A DNA stretch of 64,000 nt from Sambucus nigra (taxonomy: Eukaryota > Streptophyta > Magnoliopsida > Dipsacales > Adoxaceae). Positions within the stretch are counted from its first letter, which is position 1. Each line of letters opens with the position of its first letter. The notes beneath the pieces were generated by a model, which made no database searches, had not been told where the DNA came from, and saw only the letters and a program-made list of their open reading frames with translations. The stretch spans positions 450,413,219 through 450,477,218 of the forward strand of contig OX422211.1 of NCBI GenBank assembly GCA_949130495.1. Direction: 5' to 3'. Positions 56,580 to 64,000 of this stretch are shown here, piece by piece. Position numbers and translations under genes: made by a program.

Positions 56580-56591
56580 GCTCTGATACCA
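56580..56591 (-). other. Primer binding site of element 6 (initiator tRNA-Met)
   Basis: TGGTATCAGAGC on the minus strand, exact match to the usual plant PBS, 2 nt from the LTR. Confidence 0.9.
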
Positions 56592-56593
56592 TT

Positions 56594-56997
56594 TGTGACA
56601 ACCCGCCATTCGAAATAGGGGGTGGCCAGCCCGATACTCCAAAATAACGGATTCATGGATGGAATCATTCTTAGCATCACAACAAAATAAGAAGTATACG
56701 GGATAACCACTCCTTATTTCAGAAAAATGGGTTGCCAAAAATTTTGATTTTTCAAGTTAAAGAAAAGAATTTAAACAACCCAACTAAAAAGAAAGTGGAA
56801 ATCCAGATAAAATTTTATTATATACCCTCCAATGTACAATAAGGGACCGAATATGTTGTCGACCACAGACTCATACAACAATATTAAACAAGTTCAATAA
56901 TTTACATAATACATTACATTAATCAATTACAAAAGCTTGGGCTTCTTGCCCGAGTAAAAATACCCGATCTTAACTAGAGTGCAAGGATGACAACGTT
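56594..56997 (-). repeat. Element 6, 5' LTR, truncated by element 7
   Basis: 404 bp aligned with 49018-49420. Homology ends at CAACGTT, after which element 7 starts. The remaining 3.3 kb of this LTR should lie beyond element 7, outside the window. Confidence 0.9.
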
Positions 56998-57990
56998 TGA
57001 TGATGCTGAAATCTAGCACCACCAGATAAGTGATGATAAGCTCAAACAGCAGTAACCATGGCATCCATAGAGATGTAAGTGTATAAGTGTGTAGAAGGAG
57101 ATGAGTATAAGAGGAATAAGATAATGATGTATAGTGGTTCAACCAATTTGGCCTACATCCACTGTTAGTGCGTGATCCACTAAGTATGGGAACTAATGGC
57201 CTTGGGTACAATGCACATAAGCTCACTTTCTCTCTCTACTGTGTGTTTAAGCAGAGTTTTTTCTAGGGTTACAATTATCGATTCCTCCCCCTATATGGTT
57301 GTAGGTGACAAGTATATATAGGTCTTGGGGGGTGTAGTGTACCCCTGAAGTATGCATGGTGCATGTGAATGATGATCTAGCCAATCCCCTGTTGACACCT
57401 GTAGATGCCAAATGATGACATAATATTCCCTCACGTGAGGGTGTGATTTTGTTATAACGGTCTCCCATGTGCCATGTGAGCCTCACGCGCACTGTTCCAC
57501 GCGTCTCCCAAACCACGCGCTGTGATAATGTCACCCTCGGCCTTTGATATGAGGCCGAGGGAAAAGTTCCTTCCAGTAATGAGTCTGGCCCAATTTGGGC
57601 CTCGTACTGTCGGCCCCTCGAAGTGTAATCCGGAGCCTGATGAAGGGTCGGCCCCCTGAGGGGTCGTCCAGAGCCTGATGACGGGTCGGCCCCGAAGGGT
57701 CGTCCAGAGCCTGATGAAGGGTAGGCCCCCTGAGGGGTCGTCCAGAGCCTGATGAAGGGTCAGCCCCGGAGGGTCGTCCGGAGCCTGATGAAGGGTCGGT
57801 CCCTGAGGGGTTGTCTGTAGCCAGATGAAGGGTCGGCCCCTCGGGGGTCATCCGGAGCCTGATGAAGGGTCGGCCCCTTGAGGGGTCGTCCAGAGCCTGA
57901 TGAAGGGTCGACCCCTGAGGGGTCGTCTGGGCTTGATGAGGTGTAGGGTGCCCTCGGCATGGACGAGGGTATATACGGGTATATCAATCA
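56998..57990 (-). repeat. Element 7, 3' LTR
   Basis: Starts TGATGATGCTGAAATC; ends at TATATCA (57986) or AATCA (57990) before CCCCCCAACCC, whose complement is the PPT. Minus-strand TATATATA near 57309-57318 is a candidate TATA box. Contains the minisatellite 57610-57945. Confidence 0.8.
57610..57945. repeat. LTR minisatellite, unit 34-42 bp, about 9 copies
   Basis: Unit reads roughly GGGGTCGTCCAGAGCCTGAT GAAGGGTCGGCCCCTGA. Length varies between copies. CCCCTGAGGGG within the unit is self-complementary. Long open frames on the minus strand here (SSGSGRPLRGP-like repeats) are products of the repeat and not a gene. Confidence 0.92.
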
Positions 57991-58005
57991 CCCCCCAACC
58001 CTTAG
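57991..58005 (-). other. Element 7 polypurine tract
   Basis: Minus strand CTAAGGGTTGGGGGG precedes TGATTGATATACCC. Confidence 0.75.
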
Positions 58006-58238
58006 CCATAGATGATGCTAAGATGGATGAGGGATAATGTTGATTTTGAGACTAAGTGTATGGTCTTTTTGATGAGTGACACCTGTCAAGCTGATGTGAC
58101 AGCTGTCAAATTTTTATCCAATGGCGTTCCAGTTTTCAAGGCATGGCGACTGCATGCTGCTTGGGGATTTGTGCCCTAATGATGTCCTCCTCGTGGGTTG
58201 TGCTTTGGCTTGGGTAATGGGCCCACTCATTACTAAGG

Positions 58239-58246
58239 TATATAAG
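58239..58246 (+). promoter_or_regulatory. Candidate TATA box for the antisense ORF of element 7
   Basis: GGTATATAAGC on the plus strand. Pyrimidine-rich sequence begins about 20 bp downstream (CATTCTCTTCTTCTTCG, then TCTCTCTCTCTCTCTC), as in plant leaders. Confidence 0.55.
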
Positions 58247-58521
58247 CAATTTTTGAAACCATTCATTCTCTTCTTCTTCGCGCCCAATCTCTCTCTCTCT
58301 CTCTCTAGATTTCCAACAGACAAACATCCATTTCTGCAAATTTCAGCATATCGAGTTTGGCAGTCTCGCTCTTCCCTCTCAGGTAATCCCTCTTCCCTAG
58401 CGTCCTCTTTTCCTTTATTTCTTGCTTTCTTTATTATTTTAGGATTGTAGGGTAGGATTTTCCTTAGGGTGTTTCATAACTTATCCGGCGACTGGTTCTT
58501 GAGTGTTCTTGATTAAAACAC

Positions 58522-60985
58522 TTGGTTTCTTTTGTTTCTATCCAAAAGTCCATTTTGGTCAATTGCAAACTTGTTTGTAGTTATCTTAGAAATTCATCCA
58601 AGTGTAGGGTCTCCCCCTTAATGCTTAGGAGGCTATACAGTTTAGTCGAGGAGTTCCCATCCTTGAGAGAGAATTTCTTCGTAGAGATTAGGCGAATAGA
58701 GGAAGAGGGGGAGAGGAGACGAGGGGCCGACCCTAATTGGGTACGACCCATTTTTCCCATTACTCTTGCTACAATAAGACCCTCTGAGTCTTGTGGGTCA
58801 TCTTGTCGTCTAGCCGAGAGTTGTTCGAGTGAGATAGATGAGAGAGCGTCGTCGCCAATTGGCGCTGGACCTTCTGGGAGAGAAGAGGCATCTGTCCTAA
58901 GCCCAGGCCAACAGGCCGAGGGTATGGTTACTTCCGAGGTTATCCCTGTGTAAACTCTATCTCCACATGCCTTTCAGATGGGTTTTCCCTTAGAGCCTCT
59001 GACAGGTGATGAGGCCGAGGCCGAGGGTGAGGGGACTGAGGATGATGAGGACACAGATGACCCAGTTGACACATCTCACGCCTCGTCTTATATTTCCTCA
59101 GCCAGGGATCATGACCTCCTTCTGTGGAGGCATGCATATGGTGTTCCTCCCACCATATCTATGAGGGTTCCCTCTGACGACGAGAGGGTCTTTGAGGGTG
59201 AAGAAGTTGAGGTTTTAGTATAGGAACAAATGTTCGAGGTAGGTGTTAGACTCCCTTTACATTCTGCTGTCGTAGATATATTGTCGGCCCTCGGCGTTGC
59301 CCCCTCTCAACTTCCACCCAACTCTTGGAGGACGATCCTTGGTTATGTCTCCTTATGGAAAAACGCTTTCACCGATGAACCCTCGGCCGACGTATTCTTG
59401 GCCTGTTACAATATCACCTCCTCGTCCAAACAGCCTGGGTATTATCACCTGGGAGCGAGGAGGTCAGAAAAAAAACTTCTCCACGTGTCACAAACCTCCA
59501 ACCACGATTAGAAGAAGAGATTCTTCTTTGTCTCCGGAGAATGGGAGTTTTCTGCCGAGGCACAACTTGTAGCTGACGGTCCGAGGGTCCCTAGAAGATG
59601 GTCTAACCCTTCGATGAAGGCCAGGTCAGACCCCGGACTTAGTCTGGAGGAGAAAGATATAGTTGACTATCTGAGAGGACGAGGGAGAGGGAGTGAACTT
59701 CCAAAGTTTGAAGACCTGATGACCCCTCGGTTCCTCAAAGAAGCTGGTCTGAGGGTCGACCCCCTGACAGAACTATGTGAGTTATATTATTTTTTTCCAT
59801 TCTTTACTTTTTTTTCAAGTGTTTCATCATTGCCTCTGCATTTTTCTGACGTGTCGTCCTCCTTTTGAGGTCGTCCTACTGGTATATCGGACTATCTCTG
59901 GGAAATGACTGCTCCCAGTTTGCTGTCAGGCTTGGCCAAGAAGAAAGGCAAGGAGCCTCAAAAAAGCTCCGAGGAAGACGTAGACCAGAGGGCCGACACC
60001 TGCCGAGCCGACCGTCGACAAACAGAAGAGGAAAGAGCCCGAGGTCCCCGTAGACCCTCAGCCAGGATCACGGACGAGGGAAAGGGTTGAGGCGTCTGAG
60101 GGAACCGCCTCTTCTTCTAGCATGGGGGCCTTCTGGTCCCAGAGCTTAGCACTTCTGAAGGCCGAGCCATCATCACTTATCACGAACTTGAGGGCGGCTA
60201 AGGCGTCAATGTTCTCTTCTCCCTCTGCTGCCGACTACGAATTCTTGTCTAAGATGCCTCCGGCAAAGGTGTATGACTACAGTCTGCATGACCTGGCTCA
60301 GGTACTTTTCTTGCTTCATTCCCTTAACTGTATTCTTTCACCAACTATTTTCTCCGCCTCTTAACAAGTTCTTTTTCTTATGCAGTATGTCTGTGCCTTT
60401 ACCTCGTCCACTAAGTGGATGGCTGAGAATCAACAGAAGTTTCATGAAGCCGAGAGGGCCATTCAGCATGAGGCCGACCTGTAGAGAGAGCTCGAGAATG
60501 CAAGGGTTGAACTGGAGAGTGCCAGGACTGAGCATGCCAGGGTCTTAGATGAGCTGACAAGACAGCACGATGCCGACCAGCAGGCCAAGGACCTGCTTAT
60601 AAAGGAGAAGGATGAAGCCTTGATAAACTTGGAGGCTCAGCACAAGTCCGACCTAGAGGCGGCTGTCAAGAAGGCCGAGGACGATGCTGTGGAGGCCTAT
60701 AAACTCTCGGATGAGTTTCAAGGCTTCGGCCTTGAATACTTGGAGAGGTGAATTAGGACAGACTGCTGGTGGGTCGTCCTCAAGTTCGGCGATGTCGTCT
60801 CTGCAGTCCGTCCCTCTCTAGAGGCAGTTCAATTGGACGATCCCTTGATTGCCGAGGCTCTAACCCAGGTGGAATCTCAGGTTCAAGTCGAGGGTGTCGG
60901 CACGTCTGAAGACCAGCCAGTCGTGGTCGTTGAGGAGACCTCTCTCATTGACGTTAAGGCCCTGCCCTCTGATGCTTCTCAATAG
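58522..60985 (+). pseudogene. Antisense extra ORF of element 7 (putative plant transposon domain plus coiled coil)
   Basis: Ser/Glu-rich first part (58522-58921), possible short intron to 58977 (CTTTCAG), then an acidic stretch and the domain with RLPLHSAVVDILSALGVAPS, QLPPNSWRTILGYVSLWKNA and, after a stop, FFFVSGEWEFSAEAQLVADG, that is the putative gypsy-type transposon pattern (PF04195). Intron 59777-59869 (GTGAGT) is plausible. A basic region with frameshifts follows; then the exon ending at 60301, a phase-0 intron 60302-60385 (GTACTT...TTATGCAG), and a coiled-coil exon (ENARVELESARTEHARVLDE) ending at TAG 60983. The phase-0 intron before the coil is at the same place as in element 2. Internal stops near 59221, 59508, 60482 and 60749. 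Confidence 0.72.
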
Positions 60986-61149
60986 GGTGGTTGTCTGTAG
61001 CCCACACCCTCTTAGTGTAATCAATATTTGTGTACTTTATTTTTGTAAAACGAACATCATTTTGTAATATAATGCCTCTTGTTGTCTTCCATACTCGTCT
61101 CTTATGTGGTTTGTATTGTGGATTTTTTGTACTAACAATATCACTAACC
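60986..61149. other. 3' flank of element 7 antisense ORF
   Basis: TTTTGTAAAACGAACATCATTTTGTAATATAATG is a plausible plant 3' UTR end; no exact AATAAA. Confidence 0.4.
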
Positions 61150-62675
61150 CAACAATATCACTAACCCCTCCCTCGTCTTTCTTGAGGTCAATGGTGGGGT
61201 CGTCCCCTCCCTTGACCCTCATTGTAGGCCGAGGGTTATGATAACCAAATTAATGGGTTTTTTTCTTTTTTTCTTTTTTTTTAACAAAGTATTCCCTCGT
61301 CTTTCTTGAGGGGAATGGTGGGGTCGTCCCCTCCATTGACCCTCATTATAGCCGAGGGTTCCAGTAACCAAAGTAATGGTTTTTAATCAAGTGTTCCCTC
61401 ATCTTTGTTGAGGACAATGGTGGGGTTGTCCCCTCCATTGACCCTCATTATAACCGAGGGTTCCAATAACCAAACTAATGGTTTTTAATCAAGAATTTCC
61501 TCGTCTTTCTTGAGGGCAATGGTGGGGTCGTCCCCTCCATTGACCCTCATTATAGCCGAGGGTTCCAATAACCAAACTGATGGTTTAATCAAGTGTTCCC
61601 TCGTCTTTTTTGAGGGCAATGGTGGGGTCGTCCCCTCCATTGACCCTCATTATAGCCGAGGGTTCCAATAACCAAACTAATGTTTTTAATTAAGAATTCC
61701 CTCGTCTTTCTTGAGGGCAATGGTGGGGTCGTCCCTGCATTGACCCTCATTATAGCCGAGGGTAACCAAACTAATGGTTTTTAATCAAGTGTTCCCTCGT
61801 CTTTCTTGAGGACAATGGTCGGGTCGTCCCCTCCATTGACCCTCATTATAGCTGAGGGTTCCAATAACCAAACTAATGGTTTTTAATCAAGAATTTCCTC
61901 GTCTTTCTTGAGGGCAATGGTGGGGTCGTCCCCTCTATTGACCCTCATTATAGCCGAGGGTTCCAATAACCAAACTGATGGTTTAATCAAGTGTTCCCTC
62001 GTTTTTTTTAAGGACAATGGTGGGGTCGTCCCCTCCATTGACCCTCATTATAGCCGAGGGTTCCAATAACTAAACTAATGGTTTTTAATCAAGTGTTCCC
62101 TCCTCTTTCTTGAGGACAATGGTGGGGTCGTCCCCTCCATTGACCCTCATTATAGCCGAGGGTTCCAATAACCAAACTAATGGTTTTCAATCAAGAATTC
62201 CCTCATCTTTCTTGAGGGCAATGGTGGGGTCGTCCCCTCCATTGACCCTCATTATGGCCGAGGGTTCCAATAACCAAACTGATGGTTTAATCAAGTGTTC
62301 CCTCGTCTTTCTTGAGGACAATGGTGGGGTCGTCCCCTCCATTGACCCTCATTATAGCCGAGGGTTCCAATAACCAAACTAATGGTTTTTAATCAAGTGT
62401 TCCCTCGTCTTTCTTGAGTACAGTGGTGGGGTTGTTCCCTCCATTGACCCTCATTATAGACGAGGGTTCCAATAACCAAACTAATGGTTTTTAATCAAGA
62501 ATTCCCTCGTCTTTCTTGAGGACAATGGTGGGGTCATCCCCTCCATTGACCCTCATTATAGCCGAGGGTTCCAATAATAAAACTAATGGTTTTTAATCAA
62601 GAATTCCCTCGTCTTTCTTGAGGCCAATGGTGGGGTTGTCCCCTCCATTAACCCTCATTATAACCGAGGGCCTTT
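61150..62675. repeat. Tandem array, unit about 100-104 bp, about 15 copies
   Basis: Each unit runs: CCCTCGTCTTTCTTGAGG, GCAATGGTGGGGTCGTCCCC, TCCATTGACCCTCATTATAG, CCGAGGGTTCCAATAACC, AAACTAATGGTTTTTAATCA, AG. Three segments can form short hairpins: CCTC...GAGG, GGGGTCGTCCCC, and GACCCTC...GAGGGT. Units alternate between two subtypes (tail ATGGTTTAATCAAGTG or ATGGTTTTTAATCAAGAA). It lies between the antisense ORF and integrase. Tandem repeats in the 3' part of Tat/Ogre elements are known and have given rise to satellites. Confidence 0.95.
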
Positions 62676-62780
62676 CATGCGTACTAGAACTGATAAACAC
62701 AGGATGAGGGGAAACACTGATATTTCTCATTAATTTTCCAAGTGTTCTGTTGGAGCAACTCCTATTACAATTATGGTCTA
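62676..62780. other. Short spacer before integrase
   Basis: About 100 bp with no feature beyond the last array unit. Confidence 0.5.
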
Positions 62781-64000
62781 TCAAGACCTTACAACACTAC
62801 TGATAGTATTTTTCAAATGATCTTCATTCCATGGGTTGGAAAAGGGTTCCCCCTCTAGGTTTTCTAGTCTATAGGTCCCCGGGACGACTTCATCGATGAC
62901 CCTATATGGGCCATGCCAATTAGGATGGATCTTGTTGGGCTTTTGCCAAGTCTTTTTGAGGACCAAGTCCCCCACTGCGATTGGCCTCTGTTTCACCCTC
63001 TGATTGTAAAACCTTGCGGTCCTCTGCTGGTAGGCGGCCTGCCTTATCTCGACGTCTTCCCTCCTTTCCTCAATCAGGTCTAAGTCGAGTCTCCTCTCTT
63101 CTGTATTTCTCTGGGGGGTCATACATTTGGACCCTATGAGTAGGAAACCCAATCTCGGTAGGGATGACAACTTCTGAGCCATAAGCTAGCATGAATGGGG
63201 TCTCTCCGATAGATGTCCTCACTGTCATCATGTATGCCTACAGCACGGCATATAACTCCTCGACCCATCTTCCTTTTGCCTCCTCAAGCCTCTTCTTGAT
63301 TCCATCTAGGATTGTCCTGTTTGTAACTTCTGTTTGCCCATTGGCCTGAGGTCGGCCTGGGGTGGAGAAAATTGTTTGATACTCATCCTTTCACAGTACT
63401 TATGTAGAGAGGTATTGTTGAATTGAGTCCCGTTATCCGAGATAAGGGTATTGGGAGACCATATCTGCATATAACATTTTTCCAGATGAACTGGAAGGTC
63501 TTCTGCTTTGTAATTGTGACCATCGGTTAGGCCTCCACCCATTTTGAGAAATAGTCAATAGCTACGATGAGGAACCGATAGTTATTGTCTGCTCTTGGTA
63601 AGGGTCCTACGAGGTCGATCCCCCACACTGCAAATGGCCATGGGGATATAATGGAGGTAAGAGGCTGATGGGGTTGGTGAGGAATGGTGGCAAATCTCTG
63701 GCATTTATCTCACTCTTTTACATATGCCGCGGCGTCTTTCCCCAAGGTCGGCCACCAGTACCCTTGGGTGATCACCCTCTTCGCTAAGGATCTGCCCCCA
63801 ATGTGGCTTGAGCACGATCCTTCGTGCACATCTTGCAAAAGGGATGGGACCTTAGATGGGTGCACACACCTAAGTAAGGGGAGTAAAAATCCCTTTTTGT
63901 ACAAGGTGTCCCCAATGACAGCGAACTTTGCATCCCTGTATCTCAACTTCTTCCTTTCTTGCCTTGCTTCTGGCATCTCCCCCTCCTTAATGTATCTGAT
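62781..64000 (-). pseudogene. Integrase of element 7, broken and incomplete
   Basis: From the window edge downward: LRCVHPSKVP, the finger HEGSCSSHIGG (H, H) with CDKC partly lost to a stop near 63709, GYWWPTLGKDAAAYV, then ISPWPFAVWGIDLVGPLP (first catalytic Asp) near 63610, a stop near 63530, TLISDNGTQF (second Asp) near 63440, frameshifts near 63445 and 63370 before the segment with the catalytic Glu, then the C-terminal part (RQAAYQQRTARFYNQRVKQR, GDLVLKKTWQK, HPNWHGPYRVI) ending at TAG 62781. It would insert the cDNA copy into the genome. RT and gag are outside the window. Confidence 0.9.

Larger units (their letters stand above)
49018..56997 (-). mobile_element. Element 6: chromovirus-like element with 3.7-kb LTR, cut by element 7
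   Basis: The left LTR (49018-52741) starts TGTGACAACCC and ends GTTGTTACA. A second copy of the LTR start lies at 56594-56997 and is interrupted by element 7. The minus-strand PBS TGGTATCAGAGC abuts the right LTR, and the PPT with AAAATTCCCTCATAAGGGGGG abuts the left. The 3.85-kb interior has remnants of integrase and RNase H. The two LTRs differ at roughly 18 of 404 shared sites. Left flank is GTTTT; the other flank is outside the window or lost. Lineage by PBS/PPT form is Tekay/Del-like, but no chromodomain was found. Confidence 0.88.
56998..64000 (-). mobile_element. Element 7: Tat-lineage retrotransposon, incomplete in window
   Basis: The LTR (56998 to about 57990) interrupts the LTR of element 6. 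Then, in plus-strand order: PPT complement, antisense ORF with introns, tandem array, and minus-strand integrase running off the edge. The layout is that of element 2, but nucleotide sequences are different, so it is a separate family. Left flank for the target duplication is ACGTT (56993-56997). The words CCGAGGG and GGGTCG recur throughout LTR, ORF and array. Confidence 0.88.

Noticed and set aside
57531..57987. Overlapping minus-strand ORFs rich in Ser-Gly-Arg-Pro
   Set aside because: Translations of the LTR minisatellite; frame changes with unit length.
62110..62373. Plus-strand ORF with internally repeated protein sequence
   Set aside because: Reads through three units of the tandem array; not a protein gene.
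61150..62675. Regular repeats resembling a CRISPR array
   Set aside because: Unit is about 100 bp with no repeat/spacer distinction, the setting is a plant retrotransposon, and there are no cas genes.

Overview
The window looks like heterochromatic or intergenic DNA from a large flowering-plant genome. I see no intact host gene. At least seven LTR retrotransposons are nested in one another and sit in older, unrecognisable AT-rich repeat debris. The plant assignment rests on the lineages: Ty3/gypsy Tat elements with a second (archaeal-type) RNase H and an antisense extra ORF, Athila-type elements primed by tRNA-Asp, chromodomain-bearing Tekay/Del-type elements primed by initiator tRNA-Met, and a Ty1/copia gag remnant. 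I cannot name the species.

Layout. 1-1541: old LTR-like repeat. 1542-20076: element 1, Athila-like, minus strand, 5-bp target duplication CATAA; it carries gag and protease but no reverse transcriptase or integrase. Its gag is split by element 2 (7704-18232, Tat lineage, minus strand, target duplication GGAAG), a nearly full-length copy with gag-protease-RT-RNaseH-archaeal RNaseH-integrase on the minus strand and an intron-containing antisense extra ORF on the plus strand. 20082-24189: old sequence with a copia-like PBS and gag remnant. 24195-34170: element 3, a decayed Tekay/Del-like chromovirus, minus strand, target duplication ATATT. 34176-37844: unassigned sequence, with a possible gene fragment and a second copy of the repeat seen at 1-645. 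37847 onward: element 4, an old Tat-like element (one LTR and an eroded antisense ORF), interrupted first by element 5 (41316 to about 47745, Athila-like, plus strand, no gag or pol but an unrecognised ORF) and then by element 6 (from 49018; chromovirus-like, minus strand, with a 3.7-kb LTR). Element 6's second LTR is cut at 56997 by element 7 (56998 to beyond 64000, Tat lineage, minus strand), which carries an antisense ORF, a 15-copy hairpin-rich tandem array and a broken integrase running off the window.

How the parts work together. The autonomous-type elements (2, 3, 7) carry or once carried the enzymes for reverse transcription and integration. Elements 1 and 5 lack polymerase and integrase and must have used proteins supplied by others; they share PBS, U5 motif, purine tracts and a long 3' noncoding region while their coding parts are unrelated. 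LTR divergence agrees with the nesting order: element 2 about 1.4 percent (6 of 420), its host element 1 about 3.6 percent (about 55 of 1525), element 5 roughly 11 percent over the part compared. All counts were made by eye.

The most notable signals are: five in-frame stops without any frameshift in element 2's gag-pol, all explicable as C-to-T changes, one of them in an exact UAG-CAA-UUA readthrough context; antisense ORFs with their own introns and candidate promoters in three separate Tat elements; palindromic GATC/CGAT-type dyads inside LTRs of unrelated families, including one dyad shared by an Athila-like and a chromovirus LTR; an orphan ORF in element 5; and a snRNA-type upstream element plus TATA box inside element 6's LTR.
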